Shown here piece by piece: positions 38,785-48,652 of a stretch of DNA of 64,000 bases (position 1 is the stretch's first letter; each line of letters opens with the position of its first letter). The translations under genes and the position numbers were made by a program. The notes under the pieces are model-generated. The model saw nothing but the letters and a program-made list of their open reading frames with translations. It ran no database searches and had not been told where the DNA came from. Location: positions 4,840,001 through 4,904,000 of the forward strand of contig NZ_CP029553.1 of assembly GCF_003173755.1 (NCBI RefSeq). The letters run 5' to 3'. Source of the stretch: Methylobacterium terrae (lineage in GTDB: Bacteria; Pseudomonadota; Alphaproteobacteria; Rhizobiales; Beijerinckiaceae).

Positions 38785-40086
38785 TCATTCGGCGGCGCTG
38801 CGGCGGCCTTGGCCGAAGCGGCGCTCGATGTAGTCGATGACGATGCCCTCGAAGTCCTTGGCGAGCGTCGCGCCGCGCAGGGTCATCGCCTTCTTGCCGT
38901 CGATGAAGACCGGGGCGGTCGGGGTCTCGCCGGTGCCGGGGAGCGAGATGCCGATATCGGCGTGCTTCGACTCGCCCGGGCCGTTGACGATGCAGCCCAT
39001 CACGGCGACGTTCAGCCCCTCGACCCCCGGATAGGTCTTGCGCCACTCGGGCATCGAGGTGGTGATCCAGTTCTGGATGTCGCGGGCGAGCTCCTGGAAC
39101 ACCGTCGAGGTGGTGCGGCCGCAGCCCGGGCAGGCGGCGACCAGCGGCACGAAGGTGCGGAAGCCCATCGTCTGGAGCAGCTCCTGGGCCACCTTCACCT
39201 CGACGGTGCGGTCGCCGCCCGGCTCCGGGGTCAGGGAGTAGCGGATCGTGTCGCCGATGCCCTCCTGGAGCAGCACGCCGATCGCCGCGGAGGCCGCCAC
39301 GATGCCCTTGGTGCCCATGCCGGCCTCGGTCAGGCCGAGATGGATGGCGTAGTCGGAGCGGCGCGCCACCTCGCGGTAGACCGCGATCAGGTCCTGCACC
39401 GCCGAGACCTTGGCCGAGAGCACGATGCGCTCCTTGGGCAGGCCGATCTCCACCGCCCGGTCGGCGGAGAGGAGGGCGGACTGCACCATCGCCTCGCGCA
39501 TCACCGCGCGGGCGTCGCGGGGACGGGCCGAGTTCGCGTTCTCGTCCATCATGTGGGTGAGGAGCGCCTCGTCGAGGGAGCCCCAGTTGGCGCCGATCCT
39601 CACGGCCTTGCCGTAGCGGGCCGCCTGCTCGACGATGGTGCCGAACTGGAGGTCCTTCTTCTCCTTGAAGCCGACGTTGCCCGGGTTGATCCGGTACTTG
39701 GCCAGCGCCTCGGCGCAGGCCGGATGGTCGGTCAGGAGCTTGTGGCCGATGTAGTGGAAGTCGCCGACGAGGGGGACGTGGACACCGATGCGGTCGAGGC
39801 GCTCGCGGATCCTCGGCACGGCGGAGGCCGCCTCGTCGCGGTCGACGGTGATGCGCACGACCTCGGAGCCGGCCCGGGCCAGCGCGGCGACCTGCGCCAC
39901 CGTGGCGTCGATGTCGGCGGTGTCGGTGTTGGTCATCGACTGCACGACGATCGGGGCGCCGCCGCCCATCACCACCGCGCCCTCGCCCTCGCCGATCCGG
40001 ACGCCGACGGTGCGGTGCCGGGGGCTCGGGCCGGCGATCTCGGGGGCGGCTTTGTCCGCCGGTGCGAGGGCTTCCATGGCTTCCAT
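38785..40086 (-). CDS. ispG: 4-hydroxy-3-methylbut-2-enyl diphosphate synthase
   Basis: A 433-residue iron-sulfur enzyme of the MEP isoprenoid pathway (penultimate step). It has an N-terminal TIM-barrel ([18 protein letters not shown]) with an insertion typical of proteobacterial enzymes. The 4Fe-4S ligands C319 and C322 are in [10 protein letters not shown]365 in [10 protein letters not shown], and the fourth ligand is glutamate E372. Starts at 40086 or three codons later both fit. Monocistronic. Confidence 0.96.
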   Translation of the reverse strand: MEAMEALAPADKAAPEIAGPSPRHRTVGVRIGEGEGAVVMGGGAPIVVQSMTNTDTADIDATVAQVAALARAGSEVVRITVDRDEAASAVPRIRERLDRIGVHVPLVGDFHYIGHKLLTDHPACAEALAKYRINPGNVGFKEKKDLQFGTIVEQAARYGKAVRIGANWGSLDEALLTHMMDENANSARPRDARAVMREAMVQSALLSADRAVEIGLPKERIVLSAKVSAVQDLIAVYREVARRSDYAIHLGLTEAGMGTKGIVAASAAIGVLLQEGIGDTIRYSLTPEPGGDRTVEVKVAQELLQTMGFRTFVPLVAACPGCGRTTSTVFQELARDIQNWITTSMPEWRKTYPGVEGLNVAVMGCIVNGPGESKHADIGISLPGTGETPTAPVFIDGKKAMTLRGATLAKDFEGIVIDYIERRFGQGRRSAAE

Positions 40087-40470
40087 CGGATACCTTCAGG
40101 GGGTCGTTCGCAGGAGACGTGTGACGAGTGACGTGTTCAGGGTCGCGCGGAACGCGGCGTGACCCCCGTCTAGAGCATTTCCGGCCGCGGTGGAAATCGC
40201 TTCCCGCGCATGAAAGCCCGGCGCGATCAACGGACTAGGCCCGGCCGAAACGGAATGCCGCGAGATCCTTGCCGAAACCTTGTCCCCCGTCCCGCGGGTG
40301 AAGCGGTGCCCGCCGCCGCGGCGATGGGCAAAGCCTTAGCTGAGGATGACGCTCCCGGGCGTCAAGCGCGTGACACCGGATGCCCTCGGGCCGGATCCGG
40401 TCCCGCTTCCCCTGCGCGACGTTGCGGCGCACCATTGGTTTTTGCGGTGCAGCGCACCACATTCCCCGCC
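40087..40470. other. Gap between divergent ispG and patatin genes
   Basis: About 380 bases that must hold both promoters. It contains the TGC/GCA-rich inverted motif listed separately near its right end. I see no other gene or repeat. Confidence 0.4.
40422..40459 (+). promoter_or_regulatory. TGC-rich inverted motif before the patatin gene
   Basis: TGCGGTGCAGCGCA (40443-40456) is an inverted repeat (TGCG...CGCA around GTGCAG). A partial copy, TTGCGGCGCACCA, lies at 40422-40434. TGC/GCA-rich palindromes resemble the operators bound by PhaR-type regulators of polyhydroxybutyrate genes in alphaproteobacteria. It is 15 bases before the patatin start, a plausible repressor site. This is a suggestion by similarity only. 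Confidence 0.35.
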
Positions 40471-41640
40471 ATGACGGACTCATCCTCTCTCCCAGACCCG
40501 GACAGGAGCGCGGGTGACCGCGATCCCTTCCAGGCCGCCTCGGCTCAAGCCGCCTCGGCTCATGCGGCTTCGGTCCAGGCCCCCTCGGACCGGCAAGCCG
40601 CGTCCGGCCCCCTCGGCCGTGGCCTCGTCGGCCCCCGGGCCGAGAAGCCGATCGCCCTGGCGCTCCAGGGCGGCGGCGCCCACGGCGCCTTCACCTGGGG
40701 CGTGCTCGACGCCCTGATCGAGGACGGGCGCCTCGCCTTCGAGGCGATCACCGGGGCGAGCGCCGGCGCGATGAACGCCGTCGTCATGGTCGACGGCTGG
40801 CTGCGCGGCGGTCCCGACGGCGCGCGCGGGCGCCTGGAGGCGTTCTGGCGCGAGGTCAGCCTCGACGCCGACCTGTCGCAGGGGCAGCAGACCTTCGTCG
40901 ACGGGGTGATGAGCTTCTGGAAGAAGACCCCCGTCGGGGCGTTCTGGAACGCCGTCGCCAGCCCGTACATGACGAATCCGCTCAACATCAATCCGTTGAA
41001 GCGGGCGCTGTCCGACACGGTGGATTTCGAGGCCGTGCGCCGGGCCGGGCCGGCCGACCTGTTCATCTCGGCCACCAACGTCTGGACCGGCAAGCTCGCG
41101 GTGTTCGAGCGGCCGGACCTCACGATCGACCACGTGATGGCCTCGGCCTGCCTGCCGACGGTGTTCCAGGCCGTCGAGATCGACGGCGTGCCGCACTGGG
41201 ACGGCGGCTATCTCGGCAACCCGCCGCTCTACCCGCTCTATCACGGCGCCCGCTCCCCCGACATCCTGCTCGTCCAGATCAACCCGGTCGAGCGCCGCGA
41301 GACCCCCCGCAGCCCGGCCGAGATCCGCGACCGCCTCAACGAGATCACCTTCAACGCCAACCTGTTGCGGGAATTGCGGGCGATCGACTTCGTCGACGAC
41401 CTGATCGAGGACGGGGTGCTCGGGCGCTCGAACGCCTACAAGCAGGTGCTGCTCCACCGCATCGACGGCAGCGGCGGGGCGCTCGACGACGCCTCGGCCT
41501 CCTCGCGGCTCAAGGCGCAGTGGCCGTTCTTCCTCCACCTGCGCGACGCCGGCCGCGACGCCGCGAAGGCCTGGCTCGCGCAGAACTACGACGCGGTCGG
41601 GCGCGAGAGCACCCTCGACCTCAAGGCCATGTATACCTGA
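40471..41640 (+). CDS. Patatin-like phospholipase/esterase
   Basis: A 389-residue patatin-family lipid hydrolase. The oxyanion loop GGGAHGAF is near 68, the nucleophile is S97 in GASAG, and the catalytic Asp is in WDGGYLGN. A Ser/Ala/Gln-rich N-terminal tail (21-45) arises from near-tandem 15-base DNA repeats. Related alphaproteobacterial genes sit next to polyhydroxybutyrate genes such as bdhA, but none is here. There is no signal peptide. Monocistronic, convergent with ureF. Confidence 0.87.
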   Translation: MTDSSSLPDPDRSAGDRDPFQAASAQAASAHAASVQAPSDRQAASGPLGRGLVGPRAEKPIALALQGGGAHGAFTWGVLDALIEDGRLAFEAITGASAGAMNAVVMVDGWLRGGPDGARGRLEAFWREVSLDADLSQGQQTFVDGVMSFWKKTPVGAFWNAVASPYMTNPLNINPLKRALSDTVDFEAVRRAGPADLFISATNVWTGKLAVFERPDLTIDHVMASACLPTVFQAVEIDGVPHWDGGYLGNPPLYPLYHGARSPDILLVQINPVERRETPRSPAEIRDRLNEITFNANLLRELRAIDFVDDLIEDGVLGRSNAYKQVLLHRIDGSGGALDDASASSRLKAQWPFFLHLRDAGRDAAKAWLAQNYDAVGRESTLDLKAMYT

Positions 41641-41697
41641 TCCTGCTACACCTGATCCTGCACGCCTGGATCCGAGGGGCGGCCCTGCGGCCGTCCA

Positions 41698-42396
41698 TCA
41701 CGACCGGAAGATGCGCGTGTACTGCGTCTCGTGCCGGAACGAGCCGAGGTCGAGGCGCAGGGTCGCCGTCCCGGCCTCGTCGAGGGGCAGGTCCCGCACG
41801 GCCCGCGCCAGGGACGCCGCCCGGGGCATCAGCGCGGCGACCACCCGCGTGCCGGCGGTCTGGCCGACGGGCGCGAGGCGCAAGGACGCCGAGACGAGGT
41901 TCTGCAGGAACGCCGCGAGGTAGGCGGCCAGCACCGCGGCGCGGTCGAGCCCGTGGGCGCCGGCCGCGGCGCCGACCGCGACCGGGTAGGCGACCGGGCC
42001 GTCGAGATGGGAACCGAGGGCGGCGAGCCGCGGCACGTCCCAGGCGGCACGGGTGGCGTCGAGGAACGAGCGGCCCTGCTGGCTGGTCTCGAGATGCAGC
42101 TCCCGCGACGGGCTCAAGGCCAGGGCGAGGTCGTTCACCGCGACCAGGGCGTCGGCGTCGCCCGCCTCCGCGGCGGCGTGCGCGTGGGCGGCCAGGATCG
42201 CGTCGCTGCGGCCGGCCCCGTGCTCCAGCACGTCGGCGAGCCAGTCGCGCAGGGACGCCTCGTCGCGCACGTCGCCGGCCTCCACCGCCCATTCGAGGCC
42301 GTGCGAGTAGGCGTAGGCCCCCACCGGATAGCCGGGGGAGAGCCAGGCGAGCAGCACCAGGGCGTCCGGGATCCGCTCAGCCATGGAATCAGCCAT
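41698..42396 (-). CDS. ureF: Urease accessory protein UreF
   Basis: A 232-residue all-helical accessory protein that acts with UreD and UreG to load nickel into urease, gating GTPase activity of UreG. N-terminal segment [21 protein letters not shown] is typical. The ATG at 42396 lies inside the ureE end (8-base overlap); ATG at 42384 is a weaker alternative. It is the last gene of the operon: only 57 bases remain before the convergent patatin gene, so ureG is not here. Confidence 0.93.
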   Translation of the reverse strand: MADSMAERIPDALVLLAWLSPGYPVGAYAYSHGLEWAVEAGDVRDEASLRDWLADVLEHGAGRSDAILAAHAHAAAEAGDADALVAVNDLALALSPSRELHLETSQQGRSFLDATRAAWDVPRLAALGSHLDGPVAYPVAVGAAAGAHGLDRAAVLAAYLAAFLQNLVSASLRLAPVGQTAGTRVVAALMPRAASLARAVRDLPLDEAGTATLRLDLGSFRHETQYTRIFRS

Positions 42397-42886
42397 GGGA
42401 ATGACCGTGCGCGTGGTCGTGGTCATGCCCGTGGCCGTGATTGTGCGCGTGCCCGCCCGCATAGGCCCCGCCCTCGGGCCTGAACGGCCGCTCGACCGGG
42501 GTCGCGGTGCCGCCCAACCCCTCGACCATCGCGGCGAGCACGTGGTCGTGGGCGATCCAGAGCGCGTCCGCGCCGATCTCGGCCGGGATGTGCCGGTTGC
42601 CGATGTGCCAGATCAGGCGCTTGAGGGCGTGGTCGGTCGGCGCGCGGATCTCGAGCAGCCGCTCGGGCGCCGCCTCGACCCAGACCAGGCGCCCGTCCTC
42701 GAGCCGCAGCGTGTCGCCGTCGTCGAGCACGGCCGGCTCGGCCAGGTCGAGCAGGAAGGCGAGGCCCCCGACGCCCCGCATCGCCATGCGGCGGCGGTGC
42801 CGGTCGCCGGAATCGAGCACGATGCGGTCGACGATCTCGCCGGGGCCGAGGGCGTCGCGGCGGATGACGCGGGTGGCGCGGATCAT
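42389..42886 (-). CDS. ureE: Urease accessory protein UreE (nickel metallochaperone)
   Basis: A 165-residue nickel chaperone. The central C-terminal domain has the Ni site histidine in GNRHIPAE and the last 22 residues are histidine-rich ([18 protein letters not shown]), able to bind several nickel ions. It delivers nickel to UreG and the apo-urease complex. It overlaps ureF by 8 bases. Confidence 0.93.
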   Translation of the reverse strand: MIRATRVIRRDALGPGEIVDRIVLDSGDRHRRRMAMRGVGGLAFLLDLAEPAVLDDGDTLRLEDGRLVWVEAAPERLLEIRAPTDHALKRLIWHIGNRHIPAEIGADALWIAHDHVLAAMVEGLGGTATPVERPFRPEGGAYAGGHAHNHGHGHDHDHAHGHSHG

Positions 42887-42913
42887 GGGATGATGTGGTT
42901 CCGTTCAGAGAAA

Positions 42914-43399
42914 TCAGATGACATCCGGCTCCTCCGGACCCGGATGGAACTGCTCGTCGAGGATCTGTGCCAGGGTGTACGGGCAGTCCGGCGGAAAGCT
43001 CCGCTCCGGCGGGCCGGTGTCGTCCGCCGCCCGCACCCGGGCGAGGCGATAGGCCTTGCTCACGACCTCCGCCGGCCAGGCGCGCAGGCTCGGGCTCATC
43101 GTCACGAGGTCGTCCAGGCTCACCCGCTGCTCGACGATCGTCGCCCGCCAGCCGTATTTCCGCGGCTGCGGCTGGAACTGCCATGTCGGCAGGTGATGCA
43201 GCAGGACGGTCAGGCGTGAGCGGATCTCGGATTTCTGCGATCCGCCCAGATCGGCGATCTCCTCGGCCAGGGCCTCGCGATCGAGCTCGGCCCAGCGGCC
43301 GGTCCGGATCAGCGCGGCCTGTCCTTGCGTCCAGAGGAAGTAGTCGGTCTCGGGCGAGACGCCGGCCTCCGGCGCTGCCCGCTCGGCGAGCTTGGGCAT
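42914..43399 (-). CDS. DUF29-domain protein inside the urease operon
   Basis: A 161-residue protein covering the whole DUF29 domain (PF01724): YFLWTQGQAALIRTGRWAEL, DREALAEEIADLGGSQ, LLHHLPTWQFQPQPRKYGWR, and FPPDCPYTLAQILDEQF. DUF29 proteins are common in cyanobacteria and alphaproteobacteria; the function is unknown. The ATG at 43399 has a perfect AGGAGGG site, 29 bases after the ureC stop, and its stop is 27 bases before ureE, so it is expressed with urease. It is not a known urease component. Confidence 0.88.
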   Translation of the reverse strand: MPKLAERAAPEAGVSPETDYFLWTQGQAALIRTGRWAELDREALAEEIADLGGSQKSEIRSRLTVLLHHLPTWQFQPQPRKYGWRATIVEQRVSLDDLVTMSPSLRAWPAEVVSKAYRLARVRAADDTGPPERSFPPDCPYTLAQILDEQFHPGPEEPDVI

Positions 43400-43428
43400 G
43401 GATGAGCCCTCCTGGCCGGCAGGATAGC

Positions 43429-45156
43429 TCAGAACAGGAAGTAGCGCTGCGCCATCGGCAGCACCTCGGCGGGCTCGCAGACCAGCAATTCGCCATCGGC
43501 GCGCACGTCGTAGGTCTCGGGATCGACCTCGATCACCGGGGTGGCGTCGTTGTGGATCATGCTCTTCTTCGAGATGCCGCCGCGGACGTTCTCGACCGCG
43601 ACCATCTGCTTCATGACGCCGAGCGTCTCGCGCAGGCCCGCGTCGATCGCGGCCTTCGACACGAAGGTGAGCGCCGTCGTCGCCGGCACCCGGCCGAAGG
43701 CGCCGAACATCGGGCGGTAATGCACCGGCTGCGGCGTCGGGATCGAGGCGTTGGGGTCGCCCATGGGAGCGGCCGCGATGGCGCCGCCCTTGATGACGAG
43801 GTCCGGCTTCACCCCGAAGAAGGCCGGCGACCACAGCACGAGATCCGCGAGCTTGCCGGGCTCGACCGAGCCGATGTGGCGCGAGATGCCGTGGGCGATG
43901 GCCGGGTTGATCGTGTACTTGGCGACGTAGCGCTTGGCCCGCGCATTGTCGTTGCCGGACGCATCGCCCGGCAGCGCGCCGCGCTGGCGCTTCATCTTGT
44001 CGGCGGTCTGCCAGGTGCGGATGATGACCTCGCCGACCCGGCCCATCGCCTGGCTGTCCGACGACATCATCGAGAGCGCGCCGATGTCGTGCAGGATGTC
44101 CTCGGCGGCGATGGTCTCCTTGCGGATCCGGCTCTCGGCGAAGGCGAGGTCTTCCGGGATCGACGGGTCGAGGTGGTGGCACACCATCAGCATGTCGAGA
44201 TGCTCGTCGATGGTGTTGCGGGTGAAGGGCCGCGTCGGGTTGGTGGAGGAGGGCAGCACGTTCGGCAGCCCCGCCACCTTGATGATGTCCGGCGCGTGCC
44301 CGCCGCCCGCTCCTTCCGTGTGGAAGGCGTGGATGGTGCGGCCCTTGAACGCCGCGATCGTGTCCTCGACGAAGCCCGATTCGTTGAGCGTGTCGGTGTG
44401 GATCATCACCTGGATGTCGTGGGCGTCGGCCACCGACAGGCAGCAATCGATCGCCGCCGGCGTCGTGCCCCAATCCTCGTGCAGCTTGAGCGCGCAGGCC
44501 CCGGCCCGGATCATCTCCTCCAGGCTGTCGGGCTTCGAGGCGTTGCCCTTGCCGGCGAACGCCAGGTTCATCGGGAAGGCGTCCGCGGCCTCGATCATCC
44601 GGGCAATGTGCCAGGGACCGGGCGTGCAGGTGGTGGCGAAGGTGCCGTGGGCCGGACCGGTGCCGCCGCCGAGCATCGTGGTGACGCCGGAATTCAGCGC
44701 CTCGTCGATCTGCTGCGGGCAGATGAAGTGGATGTGGCTGTCGAACCCGCCGGCGGTGAGGATTTTTCCTTCGCCCGCGATCACCTCGGTGCCCGGCCCG
44801 ACCACGATGGTGACGCCGTCCTGGATGTCCGGGTTGCCGGCCTTGCCGAGCGCCGCGATCCGCCCGCCCCTCAATCCGACATCGCACTTCACGATGCCCC
44901 AGTGGTCCAGCACCACCGCGTTGGTGATGACGGTGTCGACGGCCCCGCCGGCGTTGCTCGCCTGGCTCTGCCCCATCCCGTCGCGGATCACCTTGCCGCC
45001 GCCGAACTTCACCTCCTCGCCGTAGCGGGTGTGGTCGTGCTCGACCTCGATGACGAGGGACGTGTCGGCGAGGCGGATGCGATCGCCCTTGGTCGGCCCG
45101 AACATCGCCGCGTAGGCGGCACGGGGGAGGCTGGCGGGCTTGGGGGTGTTGGACAT
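43429..45156 (-). CDS. ureC: Urease alpha subunit
   Basis: A 575-residue catalytic subunit that hydrolyses urea to ammonia and carbamate. The bi-nickel ligands are all visible: H141 and H143 ([11 protein letters not shown]), carbamylated K224 (ALKLHEDWG), H253 (MIHTDTLNE), H279 and D368, with the flap C327-H328 (VCHHLDP). The enzyme should be active once nickel-loaded. The ATG at 45156 has only a weak ribosome-binding site, so translation may depend on the upstream overlapping small gene. Confidence 0.97.
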   Translation of the reverse strand: MSNTPKPASLPRAAYAAMFGPTKGDRIRLADTSLVIEVEHDHTRYGEEVKFGGGKVIRDGMGQSQASNAGGAVDTVITNAVVLDHWGIVKCDVGLRGGRIAALGKAGNPDIQDGVTIVVGPGTEVIAGEGKILTAGGFDSHIHFICPQQIDEALNSGVTTMLGGGTGPAHGTFATTCTPGPWHIARMIEAADAFPMNLAFAGKGNASKPDSLEEMIRAGACALKLHEDWGTTPAAIDCCLSVADAHDIQVMIHTDTLNESGFVEDTIAAFKGRTIHAFHTEGAGGGHAPDIIKVAGLPNVLPSSTNPTRPFTRNTIDEHLDMLMVCHHLDPSIPEDLAFAESRIRKETIAAEDILHDIGALSMMSSDSQAMGRVGEVIIRTWQTADKMKRQRGALPGDASGNDNARAKRYVAKYTINPAIAHGISRHIGSVEPGKLADLVLWSPAFFGVKPDLVIKGGAIAAAPMGDPNASIPTPQPVHYRPMFGAFGRVPATTALTFVSKAAIDAGLRETLGVMKQMVAVENVRGGISKKSMIHNDATPVIEVDPETYDVRADGELLVCEPAEVLPMAQRYFLF

Positions 45157-45172
45157 GGGCGGCGCGGTCCGG

Positions 45173-45424
45173 TCAGGCGGGCGTCGTGGGTTCGAATTTC
45201 GTGCGCTCATCCTCGGCCAGGAGGTAATCCCCGATCGGGTCCGCGCTGCGGGCTGCCGGGCCGGCCCTGGCGCGGGCACGCCGGGCGATGCCCCGCAGAG
45301 CGAAAAGCGTGTCGGATTTTGTGAGAGGCGCGTGTCCCTCGTCACCCGGCACGGGGGAGCCCTGGTCGCCCGGTGCACGATCGGGCATCTGACGGGCGTC
45401 GGATGGCAGGCTCGCGCTGCTCAC
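45173..45424 (-). CDS. 83-residue protein between ureAB and ureC, function unknown
   Basis: An open frame beginning GTG at 45424 that overlaps the ureAB stop as GTGA, and ending 16 bases before ureC, so it fills the gap between them almost exactly. The N-terminal half is low complexity (Pro/Asp/Gly). The C-terminal half contains a basic helix ([13 protein letters not shown]) and an ending with [19 protein letters not shown] recognise no family. Its position and overlap suggest it is translated, perhaps only as a coupling leader for ureC. A chance frame in high-GC DNA is not excluded. Confidence 0.5.
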   Translation of the reverse strand: MSSASLPSDARQMPDRAPGDQGSPVPGDEGHAPLTKSDTLFALRGIARRARARAGPAARSADPIGDYLLAEDERTKFEPTTPA

Positions 45425-46041
45425 AGCGTCCCCATCACGTCACCCCGGAACCCGTACACCGCGCGCCCGCCGCCCATCGGGATCAGCACGACCTCCCGCG
45501 TCGAGCCCGGCTCGAAGCGCACGGCCGTGCCGGGCGCGATGTCGAGGCGCTGGCCGCGGGCCTTGTCGCGGTCGAAGCGGAGCGCCGGGTTGACCTCGAA
45601 GAAGTGGTAGTGCGAGCCGACCTGGATCGGCCGGTCGCCGATATTGGCGACCTCGACCACCGTGCGGGGGGCGCCCTCGTTGAACACGATCTCGCCGTCC
45701 GGCGTCGTCACCTCGCCCGGCACGTCGGCGGCGGGGGTGCCGCGGATCGGGTGGTGGACGGTGACGAGCTTGGTGCCGTCCGGAAAGGTCGCCTCGACCT
45801 GGATGTCGTGGATCATCTCCGGCACGCCCTCCATCACCTGGTCGGCGGTGAGGACCTGCGCGCCGAGCCGCATCAGCTCGGCCACGGTGCGGCCGTCGCG
45901 GGCGCCCTCGACCACGAAGTCGGTGATCAGGGCCACCGCCTCCGGGTGGTTGAGCCTCACGCCCCGGGACAGGCGGTTGCGGGCCACCATCGCCGCCATG
46001 GCGACGAGGAGCTTGTCCTTCTCGCGGGGGGTCAGCAGCAC
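45421..46041 (-). CDS. ureAB: Fused urease gamma-beta subunit
   Basis: A 206-residue fusion of UreA (1-100, [20 protein letters not shown] to [21 protein letters not shown]) and UreB (about 108-206, [27 protein letters not shown] region, then GFRGDVMG). These form the non-catalytic scaffold around UreC. The start is GTG at 46041 with GGAGAG upstream. The fusion is as in some alphaproteobacteria and Helicobacter UreA. The stop overlaps the next small gene. Confidence 0.94.
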   Translation of the reverse strand: MLLTPREKDKLLVAMAAMVARNRLSRGVRLNHPEAVALITDFVVEGARDGRTVAELMRLGAQVLTADQVMEGVPEMIHDIQVEATFPDGTKLVTVHHPIRGTPAADVPGEVTTPDGEIVFNEGAPRTVVEVANIGDRPIQVGSHYHFFEVNPALRFDRDKARGQRLDIAPGTAVRFEPGSTREVVLIPMGGGRAVYGFRGDVMGTL

Positions 46042-46144
46042 GGTCGGGTCTCTCCGGTCGGTGGGGCCGCCATCCTTCGCCGAGGCGCGAGGCCGAGGCA
46101 AGGTTGGTGGCCGCTGCAAGATTGTGCAGGCAAGAACCGCGCCG

Positions 46145-46993
46145 TCAGGTCTGCCAGACCCGCGGCAGCGGTCGCCCGCGAAAGCCTTCGAGGATCCGCG
46201 CGGCGGCGAGGCGTAACGGACCGATCTCGGCCCCGAGCAGGCGCAAGACCAGCATCCCGTTCCAGGCGCTGGCACCGGCCTCGACCGAGAGACCCTCGCA
46301 GCCGGCACTCCCGATCAGGTCGCGGGCCTGGTCGAGGCGGCTCTCCGCGTCGGGAGCGAGGTGGAGCAGGGTCGCCATCGCGCGGGCGCCGCCGGCGACC
46401 GCCCGCCTGGCGAGTTTCTCGGAGATGTCGGTGTCGAGCCGGAACGTGTCGGCGTAGGCGAGCCGCCCGGCCCGGCGCAGGCGCCAGGAATCGGTGAGGG
46501 CGCCGTCGCGCATCACCTCGCCCTTGGCGGCGCGGCCGAAGACCAGGGCCTCGAACAGGGTGAGCTGCGCATCCGCCGCCATGTCGGCGGCGAAGCCCCG
46601 GGCGAGGCGGGCGCCGTCGAACAGGATCGTCTCCTGCGGCAGCCAGGCCAGCGCGGCCCCGGCCTCCAGGGTCAGGGCCACGTCGAGCCGCGTCACGGGT
46701 CCGTCGGAGCGGTAGATCTTCTCCGCCGCCGTGGTGGTCAGGACGAGGTCCGCGCCCGGCGCCAGCCGCGCCTCGACCGTGAAGCGGTCGCCGCAGGCGA
46801 TGCCGCCGGCGCTGTTGAGCAGCACCGCCTCCATCGGCCCCGCGTCCGGCCGCGGCAGGCGCAGGCGCAAGGGGCCGGATTCGGCGAGGTCGGTGGTGCG
46901 GGTGGCGCCGCCCGGCATTCGCGCCACCGCGAGGGCAACGTGGCCGATCGAGCGCTGGCGGCGGAGGGCGTCGGGAACGGGAGAATGCGGCAT
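46145..46993 (-). CDS. ureD: Urease accessory protein UreD
   Basis: A 282-residue accessory protein (UreD/UreH family) that binds apo-urease and scaffolds UreF-UreG for nickel insertion. Recognisable parts are [25 protein letters not shown], and [13 protein letters not shown]. It is the first gene of the operon; ureAB begins 103 bases downstream. The promoter must lie in the repeat-containing gap to the right. Confidence 0.93.
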   Translation of the reverse strand: MPHSPVPDALRRQRSIGHVALAVARMPGGATRTTDLAESGPLRLRLPRPDAGPMEAVLLNSAGGIACGDRFTVEARLAPGADLVLTTTAAEKIYRSDGPVTRLDVALTLEAGAALAWLPQETILFDGARLARGFAADMAADAQLTLFEALVFGRAAKGEVMRDGALTDSWRLRRAGRLAYADTFRLDTDISEKLARRAVAGGARAMATLLHLAPDAESRLDQARDLIGSAGCEGLSVEAGASAWNGMLVLRLLGAEIGPLRLAAARILEGFRGRPLPRVWQT

Positions 46994-47059
46994 CGGAAGG
47001 CCCGGCGACGGCGCAAGGACCGCCCTCGGCCACGCTTAGACCGCGCCGGCAGCCCCGCA

Positions 47060-47134
47060 GGCAAGTCCCGCGCAGGCAAGTCCCCCATGGGCAAGTCCCT
47101 CATGAGCAAGTCCCCCATGGGCGAGCCCCCGTCG
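47060..47134. repeat. Five tandem copies of a 15-bp unit
   Basis: Head-to-tail units of 15 bases, consensus GGCAAGTCCCCCATG, at 47060-47074, 47075-47089, 47090-47104, 47105-47119 and a degenerate one at 47120-47134. The second is the best match to the consensus. They are in the non-coding gap between divergent ureD and the DAO-family gene. The period of a multiple of three keeps frames open by chance; no start or ribosome-binding site supports a gene. Confidence 0.85.
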
Positions 47135-47267
47135 GCACCTCCCCGGCGAAGCCCGATGATGCCGGCCGGACGACCGGCACGCGGCAGATTATGCCGCCGG
47201 GCCCCGGTTCTCCGGATTCTTCACCCGGAGCCCCCTGCTAGGCTCTCCCGATCAACGGGAGCCCACG

Positions 47268-48596
47268 ATGCCTGCACCTCTCCTCCACATCGAGACCACC
47301 CCGGACCTGCCGGCCTCCGCCGAGGTCGTGGTGATCGGCGGCGGCGTGGTCGGCACCTTCACGGCCTATTACCTGGCGCGCCGCGGCGTCAGCGTGGCCC
47401 TGGTCGAGAAGGGCCGCATCGGGGCCGAGCAGTCGAGCCGCAACTGGGGCTGGTGCCGGCAGCAGAACCGTGACGCCCGCGAATTGCCGATGGCGACGAA
47501 GAGCCTCGACCTGTGGGACCGCCTCAAGGCCGAGATCGGCGAGGATGTCGGCTTTCGCCGCTGCGGCCTGCTCTACCTCAGCAACGACGAGGCCGAGATC
47601 GAGCGCTGGGCGAAGTGGCGCGATTTCGCCGCCGGCGAGGGCGTCGTCACCAACGTGCTCAGCGCGGCGGAAGCCCGCGAGCACGGCCGTGCGACCGGCC
47701 GCGCCTGGAAGGGCGGCGTGTTCTCGCCCACCGACGGCATCGCCGACACTTCCCGGGCGGTGCCGGTCGCAGCCCGCGGCGTGATGAAGTACGGCGGCAC
47801 CGTGCACCAGTTCTGCGCCGCCCGCGGCGTCGAGCTCGAGGGCGGCCGGGTCTGCGGCGTGGTGACCGAGAAGGGCACCATCCGCACCCGCACGGTGGTG
47901 ATGGCCGGCGGCGCCTGGGCGTCGTCGTTCGTCCGCCAGCTCGGCATCCGCTTCCCGCAAGCCGCGGTGCGCCAGTCGATCATGGCGGTCGGCCCCAACG
48001 TCGCCGGCCTGCCGGACGCCCTTTACACCGCCGGCATCTCGCTGACGCGCCGCGGCGAGAGCGGCGGCTACAACCTGGCGATCAGCGGGCGGGCCCGCGT
48101 CGATCCCACGCCGCAACAGATCCTGTTCGCCCGCGAATTCGTGCCGATGTTCGCCAAGCGCTGGCGCGTGCTCGCGCCCGGCGGCGCCGAGGCCTGGCGC
48201 AGCGGCCACGAGGGCGTGAAGAAGTGGCGCCTCGACCGGCCGACGCCGATGGAGCGGATGCGCATCCTCGATCCCCGCCCGGACCCGAAGCTCATCGCCG
48301 AGACCCACCGCCGCGCCCTCGAGATGCTGCCGGCCCTGCGCGAGACCGCGATCACCGCTTCCTGGGCCGGCTACGTCGATTCGACCCCGGACGGCGTGCC
48401 GGGCATCGGCGAGGTCACGGGGGTGCCCGGCCTCGTCCTGGCGGCGGGCTTTTCCGGCCACGGCTTCGGCATCGGCCCGGGCGCCGGCCACCTCATCGCC
48501 GACATCGTCTCGGGCGCCGACCCGATCGTCGATCCCAAGCCCTACCATCCGGACCGGTTCGGGTCGTCGGCCTGGGGCAAGGTGGCGGAGTTCTGA
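47268..48596 (+). CDS. FAD-dependent oxidoreductase (D-amino acid oxidase family)
   Basis: A 442-residue flavoenzyme of the DAO family (PF01266). The FAD-binding motif VVVIGGGVVGTFTAYYLARRG is at about 20-38. The C-terminal FAD signature is GFSGHGFGIGPGAGHLIADI. A conserved SSRNWGWCRQQ follows the first motif, as in DadA/sarcosine-oxidase-like enzymes. It likely oxidises an amine or amino acid; the substrate is unknown. The ATG at 47268 has GGGAG upstream. No electron-transfer partner is adjacent. Confidence 0.87.
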   Translation: MPAPLLHIETTPDLPASAEVVVIGGGVVGTFTAYYLARRGVSVALVEKGRIGAEQSSRNWGWCRQQNRDARELPMATKSLDLWDRLKAEIGEDVGFRRCGLLYLSNDEAEIERWAKWRDFAAGEGVVTNVLSAAEAREHGRATGRAWKGGVFSPTDGIADTSRAVPVAARGVMKYGGTVHQFCAARGVELEGGRVCGVVTEKGTIRTRTVVMAGGAWASSFVRQLGIRFPQAAVRQSIMAVGPNVAGLPDALYTAGISLTRRGESGGYNLAISGRARVDPTPQQILFAREFVPMFAKRWRVLAPGGAEAWRSGHEGVKKWRLDRPTPMERMRILDPRPDPKLIAETHRRALEMLPALRETAITASWAGYVDSTPDGVPGIGEVTGVPGLVLAAGFSGHGFGIGPGAGHLIADIVSGADPIVDPKPYHPDRFGSSAWGKVAEF

Positions 48597-48652
48597 GGGC
48601 GACGCCTGTAACGAGAGGGTCAAACGCCACTGTTCCACAGTAGAGCGCGGTT

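Noticed and set aside
47060..47134. Tandem repeats considered as a CRISPR array
   Set aside because: Units are contiguous with no spacers and only 15 bases long, and no cas gene is present.
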